Shown one piece after another: positions 1-11,792 of a stretch of DNA of 64,000 nucleotides (position 1 is the first letter of the stretch; the number at the start of each line of letters is the position of its first letter). The notes beneath the pieces are model-generated. The model was not told the origin of the DNA, made no database searches, and was given only the letters and a program-made list of their open reading frames with translations. Position numbers and translations under genes: made by a program. This DNA is from Rhypophila decipiens (lineage: Eukaryota; Ascomycota; Sordariomycetes; Sordariales; Naviculisporaceae): the NCBI GenBank assembly GCA_033297075.1, contig MU858147.1:62001-126000 (forward strand). The letters are read 5' to 3'.

Positions 1-2716
1 AATACCATGCCGCCATCCCTTTGGAATCTGATGAGGAGGCTCTACAAGAGGGCGTTTTCCGTCCCCGTATGCTGCAAATCTCTCGCCTCCGTGAGCTTTG
101 ATCTCCTCGTCGGAGCAGACCCGACTTCCCGGCTCTGTTTGCTCGTTCGGGCCATCCAGGAGCGTATGAACGTTGAGCAAAAACCACAGTGTTAAGCCGT
201 AAGGTGTCGGCGTGGCTTCGTCGTTGGCGTCTCTGCCCCAGTCGGCCCAGTGCTCGAGGGGCTCACGGCCGTAGGCGATTTCGTCGTCCTTGTCGGTATT
301 GGGGTGGCGACGCACGAATTTCCAGCACTCGGTACGATATAGTCTGGTGCGGGTGTTCCACCTTCGGTTTTTGAACGTGGTCATGATGAATCTGCGCCGG
401 CCGATTTCCTGCTCCTGGGCATCCATGTCCCCTTCTTCCGGCTTCCACTGGGCCTCAATGGCCGCCTGTAACTCGCGGTGCTCGCGTATGTTTTGCTCCC
501 GCGTGGTCTGTTCTCTGCGGTATTCCACCTCTTTCCACAAGTAAAAGACTCCCATTGAATCACAGGCCGCGACCCACCAAAATCCATCGTCTTTGTCATC
601 ATCCTCATCGTCGTCCAAGTCAGGACGTCGGGAGTAATCGAACCACTCGATAACGTTGTCTTCATCCCCTCCATCGTCGTCGGCTTCCTTTTGGTCTCTT
701 ATCTCCAGATACCTTGAGTCATTGTGCTCCTGGGGAGAGAAGAGGGTGCTACTGTGGTAATGGTGTCCCCGAGGATCGATGCGAACGGCGTGGTCTCCCC
801 TCCCCATCTCACGCTCTAGCGCCGCAAGTTCATCTTTACCGTACAGCTCTTCGGCCAGCACACCGTTTGTGCACGCGTCGGCTATTGCGTAGCTGTGGCA
901 ATGCTCCGAGTCAGAGTCGAAGATGGCGTGGTGTGTGCACGCCGTTACGCCGCGGCCCACGGTGTAGAGCTGTCGGGCAAAGTGTCGGTCCAGACCGCCA
1001 AGTGAGCTCAGGAGATTGATAAACTCGGTGTCCTTTGCCTCTTGAGGCTCAGTACATAATCTGGAGCGCTGAGAAGTTCTTTCGGCTTCGCGAGATTTGC
1101 CCATTCTTGACCGGAACGACGCGTTGACGAGGCTGAGTAGCCGATCCTCATCTACCCAATACGGCTGCACAGCGGCCTCTGCAAGACCAGCCCGCTCGGC
1201 CCTGGTAGGGTTTGAAATTTCAGGGCAGAACCGAACTACTCCCTTGTCCCCAGCAGTTGACTGGAGAATCTTGAACTCGCGCAGGTCCAGAGTGTCCGTG
1301 ACTTCGAGGTCCTGCTTGGCAATGGTGAGAATGTCTCTCACGGTGATATCGCACTCGACCAAGTGTAGCTTTCTGAGGCAGTGAGCGTGGCGGGCCAAAG
1401 AAAGCCGACAGTGTCCTCATTTGAAAGTCGCAGTGCGTAAGCCGCAGCTCCCGGAGCCCTTCCCACTTGTGCTGTGGATCCTCGAGGAGGTAATTGAGCA
1501 TATTTACTGAGCAGCTGCTCAAGACTTTTTTCTTCTCGGCGCATTCTTCGTGTAACAACCTGCACTTGTGGGACTCGGGCAAGGTTTTGCGAGTTGGGGT
1601 CTGAATAAGTCTGCCACTTCTTGTGGCTTCGTACTTCAGGCCTTCTCGCAGCAGTGCTTGGTAGCCGTAGGTACTTCCATTTTCAAAGCAAAGCGAGAGT
1701 GACGTTAGTATGGAAGCTTGTCGGAGGCATTTCCCTAGGTGGAAATTGTCGCCGTCTAGGCCAAAACTGAGGCAAAGGTCGATCGATGTCAGCTTCTGGA
1801 AGGCCTCAAAACAAATACGACCATGCGCATGGACCTGGAGTCTGGAAAGTGCATGCCGCCACTGCAGTTCGTCGGCGAAGCACAGGCTGCGGATGGGAAG
1901 GCCAAGCTCGGCCGCTTTGGCCGCGACCCAAACGAGAAAATTGCAGAATCCCCAGCTCGGAGAGCTGAGGGGCTAAAACCTGGGGACCTTGGCGATACTA
2001 TCGAGTTCCCAGAAGCTCTGTTCTGATGCAGCCCTAGAAGAATGACTCAAGGCCAGGGACTGGGCCGTGAGAGGATAGTTGATCTCATCCCCTGGAAGTG
2101 TGAGTCTGCGCGTTGGATGCATCGGTTTCGAGACCAGCGTGTGCAGCTTTGTCATGGCCCAGACTCCCTGGCGCAGCAGGTTCTTGATTTGATCGATGCG
2201 TTTTCTTTCCTTGTTGAGACGTTCGGGTTCCTGGTTGGCGGGATTGTCAAGAGATTCTCCACCGAGCCAGTCGATGCGCTCGAGGGTATTCTCAATCTCC
2301 TTGGCCAGTGGGATTTCTTCATCTGACAGATTCTCATATCTTCCCTGACCGGTCTGAAAGACCTCGTGCCAGACAAGTACTCGGACTTCGCAAGCGAGGC
2401 GGGGCTGTGAGGCTATACCCAGGAAGCTGTCGAGATCGCAGCGAAACCTCGAGAGATGAGCCGTGTGGAAGAGCAGCTGTGTGGTGAGCCCGTAGCTGAA
2501 CTGCCGGCAAACCAGTCGCACATTTTTGACGTCTTCCGAGTCAAGACCTGAATCCCGCAAGATGAGCAACAGGATCTCGGAGGTTAGCTGCCCCAGGAAA
2601 TTTGACTTGGCGTGGCTTCGTGTGCGAGGACGAGCTTGGGAATATAGTCCTAATGATCTCAGGGAGTTGCTGAGGAGGCCTCGGCCAGAAATGGTCTTTT
2701 TATTTTGCGCCGGCAT
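1..2716 (-). pseudogene. F-box/LRR-like protein, 3' end outside window, two frame breaks
   Basis: This is a paralog of the intact gene at 3578-5860. From the Met at 2716 the reading frame encodes an F-box-like segment (LTSEILLLILRDSG, then VRLVCRQFSYGL) and the shared region ending LTAQSLALS, but hits a stop at 1973-1975. Homology resumes in another frame from about 1965 to 1395 (for example FEAFQKLTSIDLC and LRELRLTHCDFQM) and in a third frame from about 1390 to base 1 (HAHCLRKLHLVECD, then FWWVAACDSMGVFYLWKEVE, then EPLEHWADWGRD). The second break is explained by one extra T in TTTCTTTGG. No fungal-sized intron fits either break. The product would be a substrate-recruiting subunit of an SCF ubiquitin ligase. 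Pseudogene or assembly error cannot be told apart here, and the C-terminus is cut by the window edge. A Met at 2734 is in frame six codons upstream; 2716 matches the paralog's start better. Confidence 0.75.
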
Positions 2717-3577
2717 GATGAAAGAGGTGATCAAAGATGTTAATAGAAGGATCGTATAGTAGGTTCAAATTGTTGCTGGTGTGCTTGCTGAACGGCTAGA
2801 ATGGCAGATTGGTCTGCGTTTCAAAAGGAGTGGAAGGTCGTGGCAGCAGGTCTGGTGGTCGGGACAGATGGAGGAATGGAAAAGGGAAAAGTTCTCAGGA
2901 ATTGTGCGGGACCTGTTTTGGTGCACATGGTGAGCGAGATGAAAATTGACGCGAAGCTTTTCCTTGTACTGGAGCTAAGCAGCAGGGAGGGGAGGCGGGG
3001 AACAGCTCTCCGTTGAAGTTGAACCGTGCGGCCGTTCTCTTACTGGGACCACGAGGCGGGGCTGAACCGTTGCCCGAGACGACTGAATTTGAAATCTCCT
3101 TTTCAAATGGCAAAACAGCACAAAGTTTGAAAACAAAAGGAAACAAAAAGGAGGTACATGCTGTCAGGCTGGGTAGCCTACAAGGCAAGGTCTATCTGCA
3201 GTCAACTCCCAGCGGACTTTCTTCCACGTTTTGCTGCATGAAAGAAGCTGAATTTTACTACAATGTCCTGTATCTCTTCTTTTATAAAGTTCGTTTCTTG
3301 AACAACAGTCCAAGCTCCGTCAAACCCTATCCTGCAGTGGAAGATCACACATGTCACTTTATTTGCTTCTTCTATTCTCTTGATGGCCTATATTCATCAA
3401 ACTACTTCATTGAAATACCATCTTGCTTGATTTTGAAAGTAGACAATCTCTCCTTTTCCCTTACCCTCCCATTACCCTATCCCACAGATCTTCCACGCTG
3501 CACCCTAGCGCTATAAAAGTACCATTTACCGCGCTTTGATTACGATAGTTTTTTTTCTCCGCTAGTAGTAATAGAGC
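2717..3577. other. intergenic region between tandem F-box genes
   Basis: It holds the promoter of the broken F-box gene and the downstream region of the intact one. The part at 3240-3580 is pyrimidine-rich. The open frames here (for example 3013-3516) have no recognisable family or start context, and I see no gene. Confidence 0.6.
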
Positions 3578-5860
3578 CTAGGAATACCAACTTTCGTGTT
3601 CGGGGTGACTCCACTCCCACCCTTTAAGTTCACTCTCCGTCCAGTTGTGGCGATTGACATACTCTCCAAATATCTCCTCCTCTCTGACGGAGTCGTAGGC
3701 TAGCCATGGAATCTTCCCACCCTTCTTCAAGTTGTATTTGATACCGCCTTTGGCTTTAATGTACTCGCGAGAGCATTCAAATCTAGGTCCAATCATCGAG
3801 GGCTTCGCAGTCTGGTTGATAAAGGCTCGCATTGTGTAACCCACTGGTAAGGCCTCGGCCACATCTCCTGCCCCTTCACCGTCCCAGTCCTCCCAGTACT
3901 CCAGGGCGTCACGGCCGAGGGCAGTTTCTCCTGTGTGGTGATTGAACCTCCAAACCTCTGTTCTGTATCTTCTCGAGGTGTATTCGCCATATGGTGATGT
4001 GCTGTCGGGTAGATGGATATCGGCGTTGTCAGGCTCCTGCCAATAGTAAACGTCCCTATTTGGATCGCGGGCTACCACCCATCTGAGCCCGTCCTCAGGT
4101 TTTCCATCTATGGATTCTGGGTGTCGATGCCCTGAATTTGAGCTTCCAGCAACCTGCTCGCCATCACTTGCCTCCCGCAAATCAGTGAAGTCATCATCCC
4201 ATTCCCGATGAATTTTTTCAGAGGGGTTGAAGTCAGTCCCTTCCATGTAGCTGTGTCCTTCGAGGTCCCTAATGTCTCCGTTTTCCATGTCGAGCGCCTT
4301 GATTTCTTCCAGGTCATACATGCTGCAAACGATGTCACAGCGGGCTCTTGTATCAGGCACCGATCCAGACTGAAAGTCACTCGAATCAAAGATGGGGACG
4401 TGAGTGTAGATTAGACAGCCCCCCCTGACATTCTTGAGCTCGGCTGCTAGGATAGAACCACTCTTACTCGGCTCCGGGGCAAATGACCCATTCATGAAAT
4501 CGACCAGTTGCTTTTCTCCAACTTTGTGCGGCTGAAGTAGTGGGTCGGGGAAGTGATCGGAAGAGTCAGGGTCCTCTTCAGGGAAGCCGAATTCACTGAG
4601 GTCTTCAAAACCTGGGTCCGTATCACCTGCCTCTGACGTAAGGATGATGAAACGTTCCAAGTTGATAGCCGCTGCCGAAACATTCCCAGTCGCTAGAGTA
4701 AGCAATATTTTGGCCGTTATCCGGCAATCCTTGAGACACAGAGTTCTCAGAGAGTGCGCTTGTCTTCTCATAAAGTCCCGCAATGTATCAACAGTACCAA
4801 TACGGAATGTGCAGCTCGTAATCTGGAGCTCACAGAGATTCTGCCATATAAGTTCGGTATCCTCCGGCGTGGGAGGCAACATCGTCCCAGTAGCTCCCGG
4901 GACCCGGCCAGCGAGGATTGCATCCAATGCGGAAGCATCGAACCAGGGCTTTTCCGCGCAGATATGAAGGGACTGCAACTTAGCTGCTGTACGTACGCAC
5001 TGCCCCAGCTGGAGCAGTTTATGAGGATGTCCCCAGTCCGATACGCAAACGTCGAAATGGGTCAAGTTGCGGAACGCATTTTGATGAAGTGCAGAGTCGA
5101 TATGAGCTGAAAACGATCCTGTGTTCATGTTTTCGTCCGAGATATAAAGGCGCGTGATGTAACAACCGGGAGGGCGAGATGCCGCCAGCGAAAGAAGAAA
5201 GTCGAACAAACCGCGGTTCCTCCTATCGCTCGCCGATCGATTGATACGAAAGTAATCCCCTAGTAAGGCTTGAGCCGTAAGAGGATAGCATTGTGTGGCC
5301 CGGCTAGATGTGAGTGGGTAATCGGGGTCCATTGGCTTTGAAACAAGAGTGTGGACGCCCGGCATGGAATCCGCGGCTTGGAGAATTTGTGCCAGCGGGA
5401 GAACCTCAGGGCGGGAAGGTGCCTCAAAGTCGTGATCTCTTTCCTGTGGAGTTGGCACCCAATCGAGCGACAAGACCTGGTGGGCGATGGTACGAAGGAC
5501 GTCCTGGTTGAAACTGTGCATCCAGTCAGTGGCCCCGGTGGGAACGTTCGAGGGATCGATGACTGGTACGCAAACGGGTACGTTCGAGAGCAGCTCGTGC
5601 CACGTGATAACTCTGACCTGAGCGGCAAGGCGAGATTCAGAGGCGATGCCGATAAAAGCATCGACATCGCGTCGAAGTCTGGAAATGCCGACGGTGTGGA
5701 ACAGGCAGGAAATCGTAGGGCCATACGCAAGTTGACGACAAGTCAGTCGGAGACTTTTCCAGTCGTCTTGGTCAAGCTCGCGCGCGCGGAGGATCTTGAG
5801 GAGAATCTCATAGGGCAGCCCTAGAAGAGTGTCTCCCGCTTTTGCGTTCTTCGCCGCCAT
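3578..5860 (-). CDS. F-box domain protein with leucine-rich-like region (760 aa)
   Basis: Single-exon gene. The N-terminus carries an F-box-like motif (LPYEILLKILRARELD, then LRLTCRQLAYGP) at residues about 13-50. Residues about 230-420 contain irregular leucine-rich-like strands such as FRNLTHFDV, LQSLHIC and LCELQITSC. The C-terminal third is rich in Trp and charged residues (WVVARDPNRDVYYWQEP, YWEDWDGEG) and ends in a short Trp-rich tail. Known F-box proteins bind Skp1 through the F-box and select substrates for an SCF ubiquitin ligase; here that role is inferred from the N-terminus only. The gene lies head-to-tail with a decayed paralog at 1-2716 and aligns to it over its whole visible length, which supports this start and frame. 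Substrate unknown. Confidence 0.85.
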   Translation of the reverse strand: MAAKNAKAGDTLLGLPYEILLKILRARELDQDDWKSLRLTCRQLAYGPTISCLFHTVGISRLRRDVDAFIGIASESRLAAQVRVITWHELLSNVPVCVPVIDPSNVPTGATDWMHSFNQDVLRTIAHQVLSLDWVPTPQERDHDFEAPSRPEVLPLAQILQAADSMPGVHTLVSKPMDPDYPLTSSRATQCYPLTAQALLGDYFRINRSASDRRNRGLFDFLLSLAASRPPGCYITRLYISDENMNTGSFSAHIDSALHQNAFRNLTHFDVCVSDWGHPHKLLQLGQCVRTAAKLQSLHICAEKPWFDASALDAILAGRVPGATGTMLPPTPEDTELIWQNLCELQITSCTFRIGTVDTLRDFMRRQAHSLRTLCLKDCRITAKILLTLATGNVSAAAINLERFIILTSEAGDTDPGFEDLSEFGFPEEDPDSSDHFPDPLLQPHKVGEKQLVDFMNGSFAPEPSKSGSILAAELKNVRGGCLIYTHVPIFDSSDFQSGSVPDTRARCDIVCSMYDLEEIKALDMENGDIRDLEGHSYMEGTDFNPSEKIHREWDDDFTDLREASDGEQVAGSSNSGHRHPESIDGKPEDGLRWVVARDPNRDVYYWQEPDNADIHLPDSTSPYGEYTSRRYRTEVWRFNHHTGETALGRDALEYWEDWDGEGAGDVAEALPVGYTMRAFINQTAKPSMIGPRFECSREYIKAKGGIKYNLKKGGKIPWLAYDSVREEEIFGEYVNRHNWTESELKGWEWSHPEHESWYS

Positions 5861-6479
5861 CGGATTATGGTCGAGGGGGCGCAGTCGCCGTGGTGAAGAT
5901 GAGACGCGAGATCTCTTTTAAAGACAGAAAGTGATGATTTCGGACTTCAGTAGCTCCGATGTCAAGGACGGGCGACTCGATGTGGGTGACTGAGCTAGCT
6001 CGGCCACTAGCCACTGCTGTGAGACGGGAGTGTTTGGGAAGAAAAAGGGTGGCTAAAAACAACAGCGGCGCCCGACACGAACGCACAAAGTATCGTAGAC
6101 ACCAGGCCAGCTGAGGTGGGGTGCCTAGCTGACTCAGCTCCTCTCCACATGCGGGCTAGCACAGTAAATTCAACCCGAGTTGTCCCTAATCACATGGTCA
6201 GTCACGTGACTCCCTGGTTTCTACCTCCAGGTAAGTCTTTTCGAATAAGCATCGACATTGGACTGTTTCAAAGGTTCCAGATTTGAAAATTACCAGACAA
6301 TTAAGCCAGGTTCTTCCCAGTTCTTCCTTCCCTCGTACGATCAACAGATTGTCAATTTGTGCCCTCCAGTCATCAATAAGGATGTCCAACCCGGACCTCG
6401 GTCCTGAACTTCCTTGAGACGCTACATCTCTCCACTGCATCCATGATCCACCCCAATAAGCCCCAGAAGAAACCCAAAT
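5861..6479. other. intergenic region, F-box promoter / tyrosinase 3' side
   Basis: Contains the upstream region of the F-box gene at 3578-5860 and the 3' flank of the tyrosinase gene. Small open frames at 5865-6086 and 6198-6440 show no family signal. No gene seen. Confidence 0.6.
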
Positions 6480-7698
6480 CTACCACGGCTCATAAACATA
6501 ACACAAAGGTGAGCCCCCAACAGTATCCATCGCCGCCCCGATGGTAATATTCCGATTGAGCGGCTCAAAGCCCATATTATCCGTCAACTTGCTCGTCGCC
6601 GACGGAGGCGAGTTATACATGGTCCCCGTCCCAGCAATCGTCTGTCTCTTTTCCCAGTCCAGATTCTGCCAGATGAAGTGCAACCGGTCGATATTCCCAT
6701 GGTGCAGGTAGAAGCCCGGCTCCAGGCTCGAAAAGTAAAAGTCACTGCCCGGATCACCACTGATGCTGTAGTGGCCCCCCACGTGGATCCCCGAACCAAA
6801 GGTCTTGCCGCCGTCGCCTCGTACGCCCTCGCCTTGGATGGCTGATTGGAAGGTTGCAATGTTTGAGGTGAAGAGCAGCACGTCGGTTGTGTTTCGGATA
6901 GAAGCCCATTTCTTGCAGACGTCGTCGTTTAGGTCGCGCTTCAGGCAGCGCGGGTTGGCATTCAATGGTTGACGAGCGGTGAGTGGGCCGAGGTTGACGG
7001 TGTAGTTTGAGAATGGGCCAGACTGGACGCATCCGCCGCCGGTGCCGGGTTTGGCGCCGCCAATGGCCGCGCGGTGGTTGGGCACAAAGACGCCGTTGCC
7101 GCCGAGGGAGTACTCTGATCCGTCAAAGACGGGGGACTTGTCCATGGAGCCGCAGTCGAGCCCCCACTCCCAGTAGGGGAATACGCCGGTGTAGCCGCAG
7201 ATGTTCTTGAGGTCTTCTTCGAGCACCCAGTTGTACTGGCGATGCCAGAGGAGGAAGAGGGCGTTGTTGTGCACAAAGGGGGTCTGGTAGTAGTGCAGCA
7301 CGCCGTAGTCGTCCCAGGCGGATTTGGCCCCGGGGATGTTTTGGTATCGGGACGGGGACCGCATGAGGCAGGTTACGGCTTCTTGGTAGCCTTTTCGGTC
7401 TGCGAGGGACATTTTTCGCCTGTTTTTGATGTCGATATTAGCAACAGCAGTAGGGTTGATGGGCGAGGGAAGGTTCTAGATGGACGTACCATTCCTTGCG
7501 AATCTTGACCTTGTCTTTGGTGCAGCCCGTCGTGGCCTTGGCGGCACGAGCCATGGCATTGTCGTAGGCGATCTGCCCGAGCTGGCGGATGGCATCACCG
7601 GAGTCGATCTGGGCCTGGGTGAAGGTTGGGATGGTGGCCGCGATGGCACTGCCTGAGAGCAGGCCGGCGGCCGTGAACAGCTTGAGGATGGACAACAT
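6480..7698 (-). CDS. secreted tyrosinase / catechol oxidase-type copper enzyme
   Basis: Two exons, 7698-7490 and 7419-6480, with a 70-base intron (GTACGT...CAG) whose removal gives a continuous 382-residue protein. Residues 1-20 are a signal peptide (MLSILKLFTAAGLLSGSAIA). The CuA histidines are visible as H112, H120 and H129 (VLHYYQ, FVHNNALFLLWHR). The CuB site is GIHVGGH (H282, H286) followed by LEPGFYLHHGNIDR (H309/H310). All six copper ligands are therefore present. The family uses a type 3 dicopper centre to oxidise phenols to quinones, in melanin-type pigment or phenolic detoxification. The short length, secretion signal and lack of a long C-terminal lid place it with small secreted fungal tyrosinases. 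The Met at 7698 was chosen because it begins the signal peptide; an in-frame Met lies eight codons upstream. Confidence 0.93.
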
Positions 7699-10046
7699 GG
7701 TTTCTTTCGCCCGCGGTGTCAAATATCAGAGCTCCTGGGGAAAGAAGCAAGCTAGAATCACAAGAGGAAGAAACATGGAAGGACCGGGAACCTGGCCTTT
7801 TTGACTGGTTCAAGACGAACCTGGTATTATTCTCTTGGCATTTCTGTCGTCTATTTCATATTGCTCAACCCACTCCATCTCTCCTGCCCACATCCCGACC
7901 CTTGTTACCGGTCCCAAGAAAGATTCCAGGCGTGACAGGTATTAGAAGAAGCCGTATATGTGACGGTATAGTGTATGATAAATATAGCCAGGTAGGTGCT
8001 AGCGGATCAGCAGTGGTTAAGTGGAGGTGCGTTTGTCAAGGAAGCATCGTGAATCCTACCTATATGGATATGTCGAGACTATAGATTGAAACAATTTCAC
8101 GACGCGGCACGGTAGACCCGGCCGGCCCCATGAGTAGGTTAGGCCGTGTATGCATCCGTCGAAAGAGTCTGTCGACCGCCAAGGCTACCCTCCTTTACCT
8201 GAATCAACTGCCGAGAGGTGTGTATAGTGTGATGCTCCCGTCCAGTGAAATACCCTGGACTGACTAGAGAAAAACTGGGAAAGTCTGGGGTACATGATTC
8301 GTCCTAAGCGAGCCGTCTTCCTTAGGCTGAGTGTGTAACACAGAAACAAACTTACCGCAGGTAACCTTAGTTCCGTTAACCGTAAGGCAATGGCAAGCTA
8401 TGTTCCGAAATTTGTTGCCGTGTCCAATGGGGTAAACTACCCCTACGTGCGCCCAGAGCAGCAGCTGACGATGAGTATGTGGATTCACCCGTCCCAAAGG
8501 GGAAAGAATATCCATGTCCACAGCACATGGTGTATTTTGCCGGATGTCCTATAAGAGCCCCTGCTTCAAGTTGCTCGCTGGATCCTCATATAGGGTCTAT
8601 ATTTTCCGAATAGCATCATAACTGGCGCGCACAAATACACGTGGGACGTTGCCTTGTTACCAATGGAATTGTGAGTTTTGATTGCACCGAGTGGATGACC
8701 ACTCAACACGAAATAAAAATGACACTTGCAAGGCTCCGGTCAGCTATCCGCTTGCAGATTTGAGATTGCTTTCATGGGTGCTTACACACTGCCACGTGCG
8801 TCGGTTGGCATAAGTGAGAACCGATCATTTACTAAAATGAGTTTTGTCTATGAGAGGCATATAATCACATTGCCATGCGGTCAGGGTCTGGACTGCGTGT
8901 CCGCGTAGCGGTCAAGAGCTCGGGTTGAAGTTCGTCTTGGAGCGTCATTGTCAGAATGTGATGGCACAGATATGCATCCTTTGTTTCACAGCAGATATTG
9001 ACACTGGCTGCTGAGCTAATTAGTAACCCTGCAAGGCGATTAATAATGCTATCTATGACGAGTTCCATATTCGGCATCACCTGTGTTTGAATATGTATAT
9101 TGTTGGTAAAAGGCCGTTGCCCTGAAAGTCTGCTGCCATCCTACAGCTTCCAGAACAAACCACCAGACACCCACCGCTGGTTATACATGTGCGGATACGA
9201 ACCGTGCATCTAGACCGAGACTAGAATGTAGTCTATTTTGGACAGCACTCAATCGCCATGCCGGAACATCATCCGAACCTTATCCCATTACAGGGGCCCC
9301 TAATGTAAATTCACCTCCACGTTCATATCACGCCTTCCCTTCCGGCCCGATTCGAGTTCGAGGGCTACAGAATAAACTGGACTCGAGTATCATAAGATAA
9401 CTGTTATCTTGTTAGCTACGTCGTAGTGTTATATCGTTGACAGTCAAAAGATAGCTTGGAGGATACTCTAGCATGTGAGAGTGGGAGGTGTGAAGAAACC
9501 TTGCATGAACTGTTGCACGATACTTACTTGCTCAAGCAAGCCTCCTTGCCATTCCTTACAAATCCCACGGGCAAGGGCAAGCAGTGACCTTGAAGAACGA
9601 TGGGCAATACTTGATAGTTTCGTGCTCCCGGAACCCAGAAGGAGTAAATATTAGGTCGTATCGCGTGTTTGAGCGTGTGCTGGTTCCGATGAGTGAAATT
9701 GACTGTATTTTCATCCTGCCTCCCGTGGTAAACAACATGTGCTCCTTAACTCCGGAACTCGAATAGAGTTCACATAAAATACAGCAGCGAGGACGGGCAT
9801 CATAAAGAGCCAAGCAATACTGCAAAGAAAGAGGCTTGCCAAGGTAGCAATGTTCTCCAATCTTCCGCCTTCATACTACTGTCCTGCCGTCAACAAACCA
9901 TGCACGGTACCCCCCAAGCCAAACTTCTAGAACACGCCTCTTTTCGAGCCCAACCTTGGCTTGATAACCGCCATCTGACCGACGCAACATGCCGGTTGTG
10001 CGATATCGTGACCCAGTTGAGCAGCCGGCATCCGTATAGTGGCCTC
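7699..10046. other. gene-free interval of about 2.3 kb
   Basis: No open frame here shows a family motif, splice support or signal peptide. The first few hundred bases should hold the tyrosinase promoter. The remainder looks like ordinary intergenic DNA without an obvious transposon open frame. Confidence 0.55.
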
Positions 10047-10695
10047 TTATCTGGCGCTGTCACCCATTCCCTGCACCTTTTCGCCAGCTTGTTTGGTCTT
10101 CTCGACGGCCTAATCGATGAAGTATTCGTCAGCAATAAACTCAGCCAAGAGTGATGCAAAGTGATCTTCATGAGTCAAGCAATATATGGCCGTGTAAACA
10201 GAGGCAATCATGTGGGGGCTGGCGGCCATCAATGATACACCAAGACGGGTGAATTGTGATAGATAGCACACAACGCCCCCACTCATTACCCTCTACCCGG
10301 GAAACGACGACGGTCTCGGCTGGCTTGCACACGTACCTTGCCCGGACGCGCCATGAAAAAGGCGTAATAACCGCCGAGTGCGAGGGCCGCAGCTCCGATG
10401 TAGCTGGAGATGATTCGGTCAGCAACTGAGTTCATTGATCCATCCATGCCATGAGAAGCAGGAGTGATTCTCTGTCGACATACATCATGTTCTTGTTGGG
10501 GTTTGTGCCGTCCTTCTCGTACACCTTCTCGGTCTGGCCCTGGGTGGTGTCGCCTGGCTTTCGGTTGGGAGCTCCAGGAGGATTGCTCGCGTAGCGACGG
10601 GCCTGGACGACGGCACGCGATGCGCCGAGCTGAGAGGATACGGGGCGGAGAGAAGCCGCGCGGAGCATCTTGGTCGAGATCTGTGGTGCAGACAT
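10047..10695 (-). CDS. small mitochondrial single-pass membrane protein (113 aa)
   Basis: Three exons, 10695-10484, 10403-10337 and 10109-10047, separated by introns of 80 and 227 bases with GTATGT and GTACGT donors. Splicing keeps one frame and ends at a TAA. The N-terminus is Arg/Ser/Ala-rich without acidic residues (LRAASLRPVSSQLGASRAVV, then QARRYASNPPGAPNRKPGD), typical of a cleaved matrix-targeting presequence with the common RYAS cleavage context. Exon 2 encodes one hydrophobic helix (YIGAAALALGGYYAFFM) and exon 3 a short Lys-rich amphipathic tail (EKTKQAGEKVQGMG). This architecture fits a small inner-membrane subunit or accessory factor; I do not recognise the family and assign no function. 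The third exon rests on a good branch site (CTGAC) and a sensible tail, but the second intron is longer than its neighbours. Confidence 0.75.
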
Positions 10696-11480
10696 GGTTG
10701 AGGTGTAAGTGTAAGTGTCGTCTCGCTCGTATGTGCGGTGCTGTTTTGTGTTTGTCTGTTTTTGCAAGGTTGGTAGTTTGACGTTCGATTGAAGTTTTTG
10801 GTCACTTCGAGCAAGAAGCAAGAAAGAAGACGATCCCATTCGTTCAGTTTATGTGTTTGTTTGTTCGGGCTCATGAGAGTATGACATCATGACATTTTGC
10901 GTGCGACGGGGGAATGCCCCACCATTTCCCGCCGCATCGAGGTGATTTCTTGCCCCAGGAACAGCACAGTGAGCACTTGCGATTTGCACAAAAAATGATG
11001 GGACGATCTTACCACTCCCATGGGAAAGCTGGTGGGTATTGTGACGACATCTATTTTTTGTTGCTGTCAGATGTCAGGTACGGACACCTTGATGACCCGT
11101 CGAGCTCGTGTCCTTAAGGCCGCACTTCCCCGCGAACCGCCGAGCGGGATGGTTGAAGATCTCACCGCCAAGTCAACAAACCAAGCAAAACAAGCGTCAA
11201 AGGAGTGCAGCACCAAGAAAACAAGACAAATTCGGTCTCTGTCGGCTGGCAGTGTCAAAACAGTATAAATTCAAGGTGGTATCTCTCGGTGTATCAATCA
11301 AGTTCGTATGTGTTCGTCCCAGCCCCTATTGCTTCCGACCACCTCGTACCAATGGAGGCTGTCGCCGTGGCCGACAATGTCTTGGTGTTCGGTCCCGCGC
11401 AGTCGCATCCCACGCCCTTTGTCAATCATTTTATGTGCACTCTCTCCCTCGGTATCGACGGTTTGCGGGCAGAAGGACGT
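10696..11480. other. intergenic region
   Basis: Upstream region of the mitochondrial protein gene, which has a T-rich stretch before its start, and the 3' flank of the Cys-tail gene. Plus-strand open frames around 11205-11657 are shadows of the minus-strand gene. No further gene seen. Confidence 0.5.
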
Positions 11481-11792
11481 CTAGCAGCAGCGCTTGTGGA
11501 AGGAACAGGCGCCGTTGCAGCAGGTGAAGCCGAGGTTCATTCCGCCTCCGCGGAGTGCGACCTCCTCGTCGTAGTTGGGTGCGGGTTCCGATTTCTGGTT
11601 AAAATTGAGGCCTCAAGTCAGGAGTCTATTCACGGGCTGTTTGCAGCATTCATCTGATGCCTCGATCGCGACAAGACTCACCGGTTGTTTTGTGATCAGC
11701 TTTGCGGGACCGCCGACCGGAGTTCCATTTCGCTGCTCGTCCACGACCGCCTCCATGGGCGCCTGCTGCTTTGGGGGTGCGACGCTGGGCAT
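11481..11792 (-). CDS. small protein with conserved-looking cysteine-rich C-terminal tail (74 aa)
   Basis: Two exons, 11792-11682 and 11594-11481, joined by removing an 87-base intron (GTGAGT...AACCAG). The N-terminal half is polar and Pro/Gln-rich (MPSVAPPKQQAPMEAVVDEQ). Exon 2 ends with a Gly-rich turn and five cysteines at the extreme C-terminus (GGGMNLGFTCCNGACSFHKR, then CC). There is no signal peptide or membrane helix. A Cys cluster at the very end could bind metal or be lipidated (both inference). The clean exon join and the distinctive tail argue that it is a real gene. I do not recognise a named family. The Met at 11792 is the first Met after the upstream open stretch and has a purine-rich context (CAAAAATGCCC). 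Confidence 0.7.

Noticed and set aside
1975..2010. Possible GTATCG...AG intron in the broken F-box gene
   Set aside because: Candidate introns are only 19-34 bases and do not restore the homologous frame.
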